64,000 nt of DNA, from assembly GCA_903834765.1 (NCBI GenBank), contig CAILKE010000057.1, forward strand, positions 1-64,000, given 5' to 3'. The notes beneath the pieces are model-generated. The model did no database searches. It was not told the origin of the DNA and saw only the letters and a program-made list of their open reading frames with translations. The number at the start of each line of letters is the position of its first letter. The first letter of the stretch is position 1. The translations under genes and the position numbers were made by a program. Origin of the DNA: an uncultured Bacteroidota bacterium. Its GTDB lineage: Bacteria; Bacteroidota; Bacteroidia; B-17B0; Aurantibacillaceae. Positions 8,112 to 18,300 of this stretch are shown here, piece after piece.

Positions 8112-9449
8112 ATGCAAACATTGGAGCAATTACAAGCTGGTGAATTAGCAGGTTGTACTTCTGTCAAATTAGCTTGTGGCTTAACGGAGTTTCCCCGCGA
8201 ATTATTCAATTTAGCCGATAGCCTTGAATTACTTGATTTATCAGGTAATCAGCTATCTGCTTTACCAAGTGATTTTGGAAAATTTAAAAAATTAAAAATT
8301 GCTTTTTTTTCAGATAATTTATTTACAGAATATCCGGAAGTATTAGCGGATTGTCCATTGTTAGAAATGGTTGGGTTTAAAGCCAATCGTATTTCTTATA
8401 TTTCAGAAAAAGCGATTTCAAGTCATCTTCGTTGGTTAATCTTAACTAATAATTGTATTACACAATTACCGAAATCAATTGGAGAATGTAAACGTTTACA
8501 AAAATTTCCTTTAGCTGGTAATCAATTAACGGAAATACCAGAAGAAATGGCAATGTGCAGAAACCTTGAATTATTGAGGATCTCAGCAAATCATATCAAA
8601 GAATTACCCGAGTGGCTTTTAACCTTGCCAAAGTTAGCTTGGTTGGCTTATGCTGATAATCCTTGTAGTGAAATAAAATATAGCAGTCCAGTTCTGAAAG
8701 AAATTTCGTGGGATGAATTGATCATAAAAGAACAATTAGGTGAAGGAGCGTCAGGTATTATTTCAAAAGCAATTTGGAATAAAAAAGAACAACTAGAAAT
8801 TGCTGTTAAAGTATTTAAAGGAGAAGTAACAAGTGATGGCTTTCCATTAAGCGAAATGACAGCATGTGCAGTAGCAGATAATCATCAATGTTTAGTGACG
8901 CTTTTAGGTAAAATATCAAATCATCCGCAACAAAAAGAAGGTTTGGTTTTTGAATTAATTCCAACTGAATTTAAAAATTTAGGAAAACCACCAAGCTTTG
9001 AAAGCTGCACCAGAGACATATTTGAAGTTGGGACTGTTTTTTCTATAAAAGAATTGATAGACATAGCGATTCATTCTGTTTCTGTTTTAAGTCATCTACA
9101 TGATAAAGGAATTATGCATGGCGATTTTTATGCTCATAATTTAATGATTAATCTAAATTCGAGAACACTCTTAGGAGATTTTGGTGCTGCTACCTTATAC
9201 GATATATCATCTTCAAATGCCTATCTGCATGAGAAATTAGATATAAGAGCCTATGGTTGTTTGTTGGAAGATTTATTGGAACGTTTGGAAGAATCAGAAA
9301 TTAATGATGACTTAATGACTCAGTTAGTGAAATTAAAAAATGACTGTTTACATGAAATTGTTTCTCAACGCCCAAATTTAAAAGACATTAATAGCAGGTT
9401 AATTTCTTTTAAGTCGTTAAGCTCTTATACAGCAAGCGTTTCGCAATAG
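8112..9449 (+). CDS. Leucine-rich-repeat protein fused to a protein kinase domain
   Basis: Residues about 15-185 hold LRRs of the LxxLxLSxNxLxxLP type, for example LELLDLSGNQLSALP at 38-52. Residues about 203-435 are a eukaryotic-like protein kinase: glycine loop GEGASG (210-215), ATP-anchoring Lys233 in IAVKVFKG, helix-C Glu248, catalytic loop HGDFYAHN with Asp338 and Asn343 (HGD instead of HRD), and DFG at 356-358. All key residues are present, so the kinase is predicted active. No signal peptide or membrane helix is seen, so it is cytoplasmic. LRR-kinase fusions are common in plants but unusual in bacteria. Its 3' end overlaps a convergent unknown gene by 41 bp. The target is unknown. Confidence 0.88.
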   Translation: MQTLEQLQAGELAGCTSVKLACGLTEFPRELFNLADSLELLDLSGNQLSALPSDFGKFKKLKIAFFSDNLFTEYPEVLADCPLLEMVGFKANRISYISEKAISSHLRWLILTNNCITQLPKSIGECKRLQKFPLAGNQLTEIPEEMAMCRNLELLRISANHIKELPEWLLTLPKLAWLAYADNPCSEIKYSSPVLKEISWDELIIKEQLGEGASGIISKAIWNKKEQLEIAVKVFKGEVTSDGFPLSEMTACAVADNHQCLVTLLGKISNHPQQKEGLVFELIPTEFKNLGKPPSFESCTRDIFEVGTVFSIKELIDIAIHSVSVLSHLHDKGIMHGDFYAHNLMINLNSRTLLGDFGAATLYDISSSNAYLHEKLDIRAYGCLLEDLLERLEESEINDDLMTQLVKLKNDCLHEIVSQRPNLKDINSRLISFKSLSSYTASVSQ

Positions 9450-10116
9450 GTAAAAACGTTTCGTCGTTGGGGAGTTCTGCATTCGCCTTAAATAAATAAA
9501 CGGCAGGATTTGGTAAATGAGGATTAGCATCAATGATGTCTAATTTAATTTTATCTACGGGCTTAGCTAACGAAATGGTATAGTTTGAAACATAAGAACA
9601 ATTCAATCCATAAACTTCTTGTTGTAATAAATTTATTTTGGAGAAATTGTAATTATATACGAACACTTGTTTTGCCTGATAAGGATATAATACAAAATAG
9701 CCTTCAGTTTTATAAATTGGTAATATACCAATATGATGGGTTAAAATATGTTGTTCGGCAAAATCAAATATGTTTTTTCCTTTTTGCAATTCATTCACCA
9801 AAAGCGGTTCACTAAAAGCGATAATTTGTTTGAGATCATTTAAGGATTCGTCTGTGATGATATTTTCATATACGAATGATAGGGTATTATAATCAATTCC
9901 TTTTACATTTTTTTTGAAACTATTCTCTAAGGCTAATGTGTTATTTTTGAGAGCTATTAAGTTTTTGTAATGAGCAATAAGTTCAGCAAAATCAGGATAT
10001 AATTTTTGTTCATTAAAATGCGCTTCTACATTTTGCAAATATCCTAATAACACATACTTTTTATACTCAAAATCGATGAGGTTTTCAGTAATCCAGTTTT
10101 CTGATAAGGTTGCCAT
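9409..10116 (-). CDS. Conserved-looking protein of unknown function
   Basis: I do not recognise a named family. The 235-residue protein is soluble, with no signal peptide or membrane helix, and starts MATLSENWITENLIDFEYKK. The N-terminal half is helix-rich with many Lys, Asn and Glu; the C-terminal half (about 125-210) alternates hydrophobic and aromatic residues as expected for a beta-rich domain (GYFVLYPYQAKQVFVYNYNF). ATG at 10116 is the first start. It converges on the LRR-kinase gene with a 41-bp overlap of coding ends, so the two may interfere transcriptionally. A functional link to the kinase is possible but not shown. Confidence 0.75.
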   Translation of the reverse strand: MATLSENWITENLIDFEYKKYVLLGYLQNVEAHFNEQKLYPDFAELIAHYKNLIALKNNTLALENSFKKNVKGIDYNTLSFVYENIITDESLNDLKQIIAFSEPLLVNELQKGKNIFDFAEQHILTHHIGILPIYKTEGYFVLYPYQAKQVFVYNYNFSKINLLQQEVYGLNCSYVSNYTISLAKPVDKIKLDIIDANPHLPNPAVYLFKANAELPNDETFLPIAKRLLYKSLTT

Positions 10117-10180
10117 ATATATTATACGCGCGCTGTTTGCAAAAAGTTACTTGAGTATGTTTAAACCAAAAATTAAGCAA

Positions 10181-12841
10181 TTATTCTACAATCATTTTTT
10201 TAACTCCGAGTATACTCTTACAATGCGTTCTAATATAATAAAGGCCAGAGCTTAGATTTAAGTTTATTTTAATTTTATCTAAATTTGTTCTTTGAGTATA
10301 TATTATTTTACCCATTACGTCAATCACCTCAATAATCTTCGAGTCTTGATCATTTTTAAACTCTAGATTAAAAGTGCCACTATTTGTTGTTGGGTACAAT
10401 TTAAATTCATAATTTTTTTGAGGTTCATTATTTATCCCTGTAGAGGTATTTATATTACTTTCCCAAATTCCTCTACCGAAAGTTGATACATAAACTTTGT
10501 TTAAAGCTACATTAAACTCAATATCAGTAATTATAACATTTGGTAAACCAAAACTATAATTAACCCATATAGCTGTACCTGAATATAAAATATATACACC
10601 AATATCTGTTCCAATCATTAAATTGTTAGTGCCTGGAATTTGTTTAATGCAATTAACTGGCAAGTTTGGTAAGTTATATGTTATATTTTGCCAAGATATC
10701 CCTCCATTTGTTGTTGTAAATACCTTGTTGGTTGCAGTAAAACCAGCCATTGATACATATACTATGTTTTCATTTGTTTCATTTATTTCTATTCCAGTGT
10801 AATATAAACTATCTGGTAAATTATTTGTAACATTTGTAAATGTTGTTCCTCCATCTGTTGTTTTAAATACTATTCCATTTAATCCATTTTCATATCGAAC
10901 TCTTCTAGCTGCATATAACACCTGGCTATTTGAATTTGAAACTGCTATGGCAGATATTTCAGTATTTTCTAATGTCAAAGAATTAGTATATATCGTTGAA
11001 AGTGTGTTCCAAGTTTGTCCAGCATCAGTAGATTTAACAATATTTTCATGTCCTATATACATCACGCCTACATTATTATAATCCGCTACAATTGGAGTAA
11101 CCCATTCGCTTTGTTCACTATTAAAATTAGTAAATGGAGACGATCCACTTACACCATTATCATTACTATAATAAAAATTTCCGTATTGACTTGCTCCAAA
11201 AACTTCAAGAGGATTTGAAGGGTTTAAACAATTATCCATTCCATCTCCTCCAAAAATAGTTGACCAAGAACCTGCATTAAAATAAAAGGATGCGTTATCC
11301 TGAGCTCCTGCAATAATTTGTTCGTTTGTTGTTCTAGAACTTGATAATTTATAAAAAGAAGAAATTTGCATATTATCATTCATCTTAGTCCAAGCAGTTG
11401 GCCAGCCAGCAGTGCTCCATGTATCAATTACCATGCTCGTTGTTTGATAAACACCTCCATCACTACAAACAAAATAATTGCCTGTTAATGGATTTCTATT
11501 AATAAAATGTATATCACCATGAAGCGTAGGTCCGTATTGCGTTGTCCAATGTGAGATAGGGTTAAAAGTATTTGCTCCATCAATAGAGCCCCATAAATTT
11601 ACACCTCCCGTAAATACTTTATTAGGATCAGTAAAATCTACTGCGAATCCTAAATCATAATTTCCCTGTCCTCCTATATTACTTCCAGTTCCACTTTCCA
11701 AAATATTGTCGTTTGGTGGAATAAATGTCCAATTTAAACCGGCATTAATAGACTTATAAATACCATATAAACCACCATTCAAATCAACACATAATGCATA
11801 AATATAATTATTATTAGAAGGAGCAATAGCTAATTTTACACGTTGTATATTGTTAGTCAAAGGCATATTTGTATTAAGCATTATCCAAGTATTACCAAAA
11901 TCAGTAGATTTGTAAACACCTGCACTACCAATATTTGATGTCATAATCCAACCAGTTGATGCATAAATAATAGAAGGGTTAGAAGGGTCTTGATGCATAT
12001 CCCAAAACAAGGAATCTAATTTTTTTACCCAAGTAATTCCTCCATTAGTTGATTTATACATTCCACTTACTCCACAAGCAACTAAGTCATTTGTGTTAGA
12101 GGGATTAATCAATACTTTGCGAATAAGGGAAGCATCTCCGTTTGTTAGGTTATAAGTTAACCCCGTTGGGTTCCATGTTAAACCACCATCTATTGTTTTA
12201 TAAACACCTAATCCATAATGTGTATTTCTTTTTCTCCCATTTAAATGTAAGCTCACTCCAATGTATTCGAAATCACATACAGAGATATACATTTCGTTGG
12301 GATTCGTTGGGTTGATTGTAATATCACTAATTCGAGTGATAGGTAAATTATCTGTGAGTGGTGTCCAAGTAATGCCGTTGTTAATGGTTTTCCAAACACC
12401 GCCTTGAGCAACACCTACAAAAAATGTATTGGGGTTGGTTGGATGAAACGTAATGCAATTGATACGACCAATTCCATTTTCCATATAACCAGTTAGGTTA
12501 TTAGGCAAGACGTTAGGGCCGAATGGCGACCAACTGGATGATGCGTTAGCTTGCGTCATTTGTTGTTTATAATTTGACATCGCTATTGTAGCATTTACAT
12601 ATTCATCAAAGCCTGCAGGTTCGCCTTTAGCATTTGTGTGAAGTTCCATTTCATGCTCCCAACGTTTGTAGCTTTTCCAATATTTTTGTTTGGATAAATC
12701 ATTAGACTTTTTAAAATTATTGAATTGAATTTTCAATTCATTAAAAGTTAAGGCTCTATTGGTTGGGTTTTTATAAAAAGACTGAGCCTTCAATTGATAC
12801 ATTGAAAGTATAAAAATGAAAATAACTAAATAAGGCTTCAT
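10181..12841 (-). CDS. Secreted BNR/sortilin-like beta-propeller protein with T9SS type A sorting domain
   Basis: This 886-residue protein has an N-terminal signal peptide (MKPYLVIFIFILSMYQLKAQ) and is exported by Sec, then by the type IX system. The body carries at least eight Asp-box/BNR-like repeats of the form G-V-Y/W-K-T-x2-G-G-x-T-W, such as GGVWKTINNGITW and GVYKSTDFGNTW, which predicts a VPS10/sortilin-like beta-propeller. The last about 75 residues, YEFKLYPTTNSGTFNLEF through GLYYIRT and KKMIVE, are a T9SS C-terminal sorting domain. Such propellers occur in sialidases and glycan-binding proteins, but no sialidase active site could be recognised here. It follows another T9SS cargo gene in the same direction. 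Confidence 0.87.
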   Translation of the reverse strand: MKPYLVIFIFILSMYQLKAQSFYKNPTNRALTFNELKIQFNNFKKSNDLSKQKYWKSYKRWEHEMELHTNAKGEPAGFDEYVNATIAMSNYKQQMTQANASSSWSPFGPNVLPNNLTGYMENGIGRINCITFHPTNPNTFFVGVAQGGVWKTINNGITWTPLTDNLPITRISDITINPTNPNEMYISVCDFEYIGVSLHLNGRKRNTHYGLGVYKTIDGGLTWNPTGLTYNLTNGDASLIRKVLINPSNTNDLVACGVSGMYKSTNGGITWVKKLDSLFWDMHQDPSNPSIIYASTGWIMTSNIGSAGVYKSTDFGNTWIMLNTNMPLTNNIQRVKLAIAPSNNNYIYALCVDLNGGLYGIYKSINAGLNWTFIPPNDNILESGTGSNIGGQGNYDLGFAVDFTDPNKVFTGGVNLWGSIDGANTFNPISHWTTQYGPTLHGDIHFINRNPLTGNYFVCSDGGVYQTTSMVIDTWSTAGWPTAWTKMNDNMQISSFYKLSSSRTTNEQIIAGAQDNASFYFNAGSWSTIFGGDGMDNCLNPSNPLEVFGASQYGNFYYSNDNGVSGSSPFTNFNSEQSEWVTPIVADYNNVGVMYIGHENIVKSTDAGQTWNTLSTIYTNSLTLENTEISAIAVSNSNSQVLYAARRVRYENGLNGIVFKTTDGGTTFTNVTNNLPDSLYYTGIEINETNENIVYVSMAGFTATNKVFTTTNGGISWQNITYNLPNLPVNCIKQIPGTNNLMIGTDIGVYILYSGTAIWVNYSFGLPNVIITDIEFNVALNKVYVSTFGRGIWESNINTSTGINNEPQKNYEFKLYPTTNSGTFNLEFKNDQDSKIIEVIDVMGKIIYTQRTNLDKIKINLNLSSGLYYIRTHCKSILGVKKMIVE

Positions 12842-12845
12842 AAAT

Positions 12846-12885
12846 AATTATTGTTAATTAAGTTTTATTAAAGTTAACAATAATT
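12846..12885. repeat. 12-bp inverted repeat between two T9SS cargo genes
   Basis: AATTATTGTTAA (12846-12857) is the exact reverse complement of 12874-12885, with 16 bases between. It fills most of the 55-bp gap between the stop of the SGNH/PKD gene and the ATG of the propeller gene, five bases from the ATG. It could be an AT-rich attenuator or a protein-binding site. Confidence 0.5.
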
Positions 12886-12896
12886 CACCCAATATT

Positions 12897-14147
12897 TTAC
12901 TGCTTAATGAATTTTAAAGTATGTATTTTATTGTTTAATTGTACTTCTATATAGTACATTCCATTTGCTAATCCAACTAATTCTATTGACCCAGAAGCCT
13001 TTCCTGATAATAACAGCTTTCCAAACAAATTAAATATTTTATAGCTATATATACTATTATTAGCTAAAACATTTATTGATGAACTTGTTGGGTTCGGATA
13101 AATTGAAATTATATCAGAACTATTAATTCCTTCAACACCTGACAAAAATGTATTTAAGTCAATAGACACTGAGTCTTTATTACAACCATTTGTCACTACA
13201 TGAGATACAATATAAGATTGACTATTTGCATATATATGAGCGGGATTAGCAGACGAATTAGTTGTTCCGTCGCCAAAATACCATTTATTCATTAATGCTG
13301 GTGAAGCACTTGTAAATTGATAATTCAAACTATTAATAATTGTACTAGTAAATGGAGCCCAAGGAAAATATGTTCCGATATTCCACGTATTTAAACTATC
13401 ATTAACCACGTCATGTGCAATTTGCTGTAAAAAAGCAGTATTAGTAGCACTAATACCTGCAGTAAATGTGTTTGTTAATACACTTTTATGAAAAAGTACT
13501 TCATAAAAAACGCATGCAGTTAAATAGGATCCTTCTATTGAAGGATGACTTTGATCCGCATTATATAATTCAAGAGAAGGATTTAAGGCAATAGACTTTC
13601 TAAATGCCTCGCCTGCAGGTGACATCGTTGCATGAGTTGAATCAGAAAATAATTTATAAGAAGATTTTAATCTATCTTGCATACCTAAATAAGTGCAAAC
13701 AGGAGGATAACTTGCGCAATTAGAAGCATCGCCATATTTTCGTCCCCATGTTTCATAAAAAATAGTTTCAGTACAACTATTGTTGTGCTTAATAATACTA
13801 TCTAATTTAATGGCAAATGGTAAGGTTTCAATTTCAACTTGAGTTGGATCAAATGATGGTTCTTGGCTTTGAGCCTGTAATACAACATGATCCCAAGCTT
13901 GCGAATTTATCTTCGATAAACTCGTTACATCCGTGAAATGATTATGAAAAGTATAACCTCCAAGGCAATTTGAATCAAATACTAAGGTATCACCACTTGC
14001 TAAAGCAATGTCTTTAATTAATTGTGGTAAATTATTTACATAAGTATAACTGTTTCCTAAAAATAAGGCATTAATTTTTTTAAACTGAGCCTTTGATGTA
14101 ATTGTACAGCTAATAAGAACTAAAACTATGATAAAGATTTTTTGCAT
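12897..14147 (-). CDS. Secreted SGNH-like (DUF4886-type) hydrolase with PKD and T9SS sorting domains
   Basis: A signal peptide (MQKIFIIVLVLISCTITSKAQ) precedes a DUF4886-like SGNH region: block I is FLGNSYTYVNNLPQL, with Ser in GNSYT as candidate nucleophile, and the dyad region is DQSHPSIEGSY near 200-210. A PKD-like module follows (YFGDGTTNSSANPAHIY, about residues 290-310). The end is a type A T9SS sorting domain (ISIYPNPTSSSINVL through GMYYIEV and HTLKFIKQ). The protein is probably released or anchored at the cell surface, where it may deacylate carbohydrate. Length is 416 residues and the start is ATG. It lies upstream of the propeller gene in the same direction. Confidence 0.85.
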   Translation of the reverse strand: MQKIFIIVLVLISCTITSKAQFKKINALFLGNSYTYVNNLPQLIKDIALASGDTLVFDSNCLGGYTFHNHFTDVTSLSKINSQAWDHVVLQAQSQEPSFDPTQVEIETLPFAIKLDSIIKHNNSCTETIFYETWGRKYGDASNCASYPPVCTYLGMQDRLKSSYKLFSDSTHATMSPAGEAFRKSIALNPSLELYNADQSHPSIEGSYLTACVFYEVLFHKSVLTNTFTAGISATNTAFLQQIAHDVVNDSLNTWNIGTYFPWAPFTSTIINSLNYQFTSASPALMNKWYFGDGTTNSSANPAHIYANSQSYIVSHVVTNGCNKDSVSIDLNTFLSGVEGINSSDIISIYPNPTSSSINVLANNSIYSYKIFNLFGKLLLSGKASGSIELVGLANGMYYIEVQLNNKIHTLKFIKQ

Positions 14148-14467
14148 GAAGTAAAATTACAATAAAAAAAGACATGTTTAAAAAACAGTTAGCGTAAATT
14201 GATTAAAACAAATGATAATAAAATTATTAGTAAGTTTGGTTTTAAAAAATATTATTTGCTATTAAAAATAAAACAATAAAAAAAATAAATTTAATTTTAC
14301 GAAGTGCAATATTAGCTTAATGTTTCTAATTGTTATAATCATAAACAATTGCGTCATTTTTGTTCAATAATACAATTAAGTAAAACCCCTAAAAAAATGC
14401 TACAAAACGTAGCTAATTTCAGCTACAAAATAAAGTACATTTGTTTAATTATTTTTATAGAAAGGTT
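14148..14467. other. Divergent AT-rich intergenic region
   Basis: This gap lies between a leftward T9SS gene and the rightward Bro-N gene. Its left part is A/T-rich with no open frame of note. Its right end holds the repeats and promoter described separately at 14399-14443. Confidence 0.6.
14399..14443 (+). promoter_or_regulatory. Promoter and repeat-containing operator of the Bro-N gene
   Basis: GCTACAAAA occurs twice, at 14399-14407 and 14422-14430. Between and overlapping them is a perfect hairpin, GTAGCT (14409-14414), loop AATTTC, AGCTAC (14421-14426). TACATTTG at 14436-14443 matches the TAnnTTTG -7 box, 24 bp before the ATG at 14468. The repeats occupy the zone where -33 would lie, so they look like an operator, possibly for autoregulation by the Bro-N protein. 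Confidence 0.55.
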
Positions 14468-15301
14468 ATGACAAAAGAAACAGCGATTAAATTATTTGAG
14501 CAAAAGCAAGTCCGCTCGGTTTGGGATGCCGAACAAGAGAAATGGTTTTTCTCTATTATTGATGCAGTTGAGGTGTTGACGGAAAGTCAAAATCCTCGTA
14601 AGTATTGGAGCGTACTTAAAACAAGATTAAAAGCAGAGGGAAGTGAGTTGGCTACAAAATGTAGTCAACTGAAATTAAAGTCCTCTGATGGCAAATTTTA
14701 CAATACTGATGTAGCTGATACCGAACAGCTATTTCGTTTAATACAATCGGTTCCTTCCAAAAAAGCAGAACCTTTTAAATTATGGTTAGCACAAGTTGGT
14801 AGAGAACGATTAGATGAAATTGAAGATCCCGAAATTGGCATTGACCGATTAATGGAAACCTATTTAAAAAAAGGATATAGTAAAGAGTGGATTAACCAAC
14901 GTTTAAAAAGCATTGAAGTTAGAAAAGATTTAACGGATGAGTGGCAGGAACGAGGTGTAAAAAAAGGACAAGAATTCGCCATATTAACCGACGAAATTAC
15001 TAAAGCCTGGAGTGGCCTATCAGTAAAAGAATACAAACAACATAAGGATTTAAAGAAAGAAAATCTGCACGACAACATGACTAATTTGGAGTTAGTATTG
15101 AATATGTTAGCTGAAGCAACCACTGCAGAAATTAGTAAAGAGAAAAAACCAAAAGGTTTTACAGAAAGTAAAGTTATTGCTAAACAAGGTGGCACAATTG
15201 CCGGCAATGCAAGAAAACAAATCGAAGAAAAAACGGGTAAAGAAATAGTTTCAAAAACAACAGCAAAAAAATTAATTGCTGCTAAAAAAAGGAATAAATA
15301 A
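14468..15301 (+). CDS. Bro-N domain (phage antirepressor-like) protein
   Basis: The 277-residue protein starts MTKETAIKLFEQKQVRSVWD at ATG 14468; an in-frame TTG nine codons earlier overlaps the -7 box and is unlikely. Residues about 12-115 match the Bro-N fold of phage antirepressors and baculovirus Bro proteins (EKWFFSIIDAVEVLTESQNPRKYW, split by the family's KxR segment, then LFRLIQSVPSKKAEPFKLWL). The C-terminus is Lys-rich (KKLIAAKKRNK) and probably binds nucleic acid. No other phage gene is nearby; similar stand-alone genes occur in Bacteroidota chromosomes. A transcriptional role is inferred. It precedes mfd by 17 bp. Confidence 0.85.
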   Translation: MTKETAIKLFEQKQVRSVWDAEQEKWFFSIIDAVEVLTESQNPRKYWSVLKTRLKAEGSELATKCSQLKLKSSDGKFYNTDVADTEQLFRLIQSVPSKKAEPFKLWLAQVGRERLDEIEDPEIGIDRLMETYLKKGYSKEWINQRLKSIEVRKDLTDEWQERGVKKGQEFAILTDEITKAWSGLSVKEYKQHKDLKKENLHDNMTNLELVLNMLAEATTAEISKEKKPKGFTESKVIAKQGGTIAGNARKQIEEKTGKEIVSKTTAKKLIAAKKRNK

Positions 15302-15318
15302 ATTATCTTTACAGCTCG

Positions 15319-18300
15319 ATGTGGTGGAACGGTAAGTTTATTGGAGAGTTAAAACAAAAGCAAGTAAATCTTAATACAAGTGTATTTATTTCGGGTTTAC
15401 GAGGGAGTTCATTTGCTTTTTTGATAAATGACCTTTTTCAAAATACCACGTCGAATTACGTTATTGTCTGTAACGACAAGGAAAGAGCCGCATACGTTTT
15501 AAATGACTTACAAGCTTTACTTCCAGAAAAACATATTTTATATTTTCCTGAAAGTTATAAAGTTCCATATAAAGAAGAGAAAACAAGCAATGCATCTGTG
15601 CAAGAACGCGCTGAAGTATTGAGCCAATTGAGTAAAGAAAATTACTCAGGCATTGTTGTTACATACGCAACAGCATTAGCAGAAAAAGTAGCTTCGAAAT
15701 CAAGTTTAAATAAAAATACTTTAGTCATTAAAAAAGGCGATAAATTAAGCATCGAGTTTATCGAAGAATTTTTAATTAGTTACGATTTTGAATTGTGTGA
15801 TTTTGTTTCTGAACCTGGTCAATACGCCATTCGTGGCGGTATAGTGGATGTATATTCTTTTGCTCATGAAATTCCTTATCGCATCGAATTATTTGGGAAT
15901 GATGTAGATGCCATTAAATCATTTGATCCTGCGACACAACTCTCCAATCATACGTATGATTTTGTAACGATCATTCCGAACATCCAATCCAATCAAGTGA
16001 TTGAAGTGCGAAAACCTATTTTCGATTATTTCTCAGAAGATACCGTTATCTGTTTTGATGATGTGATATTGAGTAAAGATGAAATAAGTAAGCAATTTGA
16101 GAAAACAGAAAAAGCATTCGCGCATTTAACAGGCGAAATAAAACATTTACCGCCTCACGAATTATACATTACCGGCGAAGATTTTTTAGCACTCATCAAA
16201 CCCTTTCATATCATCGAATATGGTTTAATGGCTCATATCGCCTCACAGGAAGTAAGTTTTAATCAAAGTCAGCAACCACAGTTCAATAAAAACTTTGAAA
16301 TGCTGATCAACGACCTTAAAGCAAATAAAACCAAAGGATACAAAAATTATTTAACAACCGATAATAGCAAACAAGCTGAACGCTTGCATACTATATTTAA
16401 TGATATACTTTCTAAAGAGCATCGTAACTTCGATAGTTTAATAGAGCATGTGAAAATCAATATTCACGAAGGTTTTATCGACCATGATTTAAAAATTGCC
16501 TGTTACACCGATCATCAAATATTTGAACGTTACCATCGTTTCCATTTAAAAGAAACACGCTACAAAACATCAGAGTCATTAACCTTAAAAGAAATTTTAT
16601 CATTAAACCCTGGAGATTTTGTAACGCATATCGACCACGGTATTGGGCGTTTTGGAGGCTTAGTGAAAATTAATGCTAACGGAAAACAACAAGAAGCCGT
16701 TAAGTTAGTTTATAAAGACAACGACTTTTTGTATGTGAGTATTCACAGCTTACACCGTATCAGTAAGTATACAGGTAAGGAAGGGAATGTGCCGCGTATT
16801 GATAAAATAGGATCTACGACCTGGAGTACGCTCAAACAAAAAACAAAAAAGAATGTCAAAGAAGTTGCATATGATCTCATTAAATTATATGCTAAACGTA
16901 AGGCTCAGGCTGGACACCGTTTTCTACAAGATAATTATTTGCAACACGAGTTAGAGGCTTCTTTTATTTATGAAGATACGCCCGATCAAAATAAAGTAAC
17001 GCAAGATGTGAAGCGGGATATGGAAAAGCCACATCCAATGGATCGATTAGTGTGTGGTGATGTTGGTTTTGGTAAAACAGAAATTGCCATCCGTGCGGCA
17101 TTTAAAGCCGTGTGCGATAGTAAACAAGTTGCTATTTTGGTTCCAACAACTATTTTAGCATATCAACATTACAAAACATTTAGCGAACGATTGAAAGACT
17201 TGCCTTGCACGGTGAGTTATATCAACCGTTTCAGAACAGCGAAGGAAGTAAAAGAAATTTTAACGAAAACCAGTGAAGGTAAAATTGACATCTTAATCGG
17301 TACGCATAAAATTGTTGGAAAGGATGTGAAGTTCAAGGACCTTGGTTTATTGATCATTGATGAAGAACAAAAATTTGGTGTTGGTATCAAAGATAAATTA
17401 AAACTCTTTAAATCAACCGTTGATACTTTAACGCTTACAGCAACACCTATACCTCGTACCTTACAATTTAGTTTAATGGGTGCGCGCGATTTATCTGTTA
17501 TTTCAACTCCTCCAGCCAATCGTTATCCGGTGCAAACAGAATTAATTTCTTTTAGCGAAGAAGCTATCAGAGATGCTATTTCTTATGAATTGAATCGCGG
17601 TGGACAAGTTTACTTTGTACATAATAAAGTTCAAAATATTACGGAAGTAGCAGGAATCATTCAACGCTTGGTGCCCGAAGCACGTGTTACTTTTGGGCAC
17701 GGACAAATGGACGGCGATAAATTAGAAGAAACCATGCTTGCCTTTATAGAAGGCGAATACGATGTGTTGGTTGCTACAACCATTATAGAATCAGGATTGG
17801 ATATTAGTAATGCCAATACCATTATCATCAACGATTCACAAAATTTTGGATTGAGTGATCTGCATCAAATGCGAGGTAGAGTAGGGCGTAGTAACAAAAA
17901 AGCCTTTTGTTATTTACTAACGCCTCCGTTTATTAATTTAACCGAAGAAGCCCGTAAACGCTTGAAAGCCATTGTTGAGTTTAGCGATTTAGGATCAGGT
18001 TTTCAAATTGCGATGCGTGATTTAGATATTCGTGGGGCAGGAAATTTATTAGGTGGTGAACAAAGCGGATTTATTAATGATATGGGCTTTGACACCTATA
18101 TGAAAATATTGAATGAAGCCATTGAAGAATTAAAACAAGAAGATTGGTATAAAGAAACCGTGGATGATGCTTCTGAAAGCACTGATAAATCAGTATTCTC
18201 AAGGCAGTTTGTAAAAGAAACGGTCGTTGATACCGACTTATCATTATTAATTCCGGATACTTATGTGAGTAATTTAACTGAGCGTTTATTATTGTACCGC

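Noticed and set aside
14441-14467. TTG 14441 as start of the Bro-N gene
   Set aside because: It overlaps the predicted -7 box TACATTTG; the ATG at 14468 is in frame and better placed.
14860-15207. 115-codon open frame on the minus strand
   Set aside because: It is antisense within the Bro-N gene and has no supporting start or homology.
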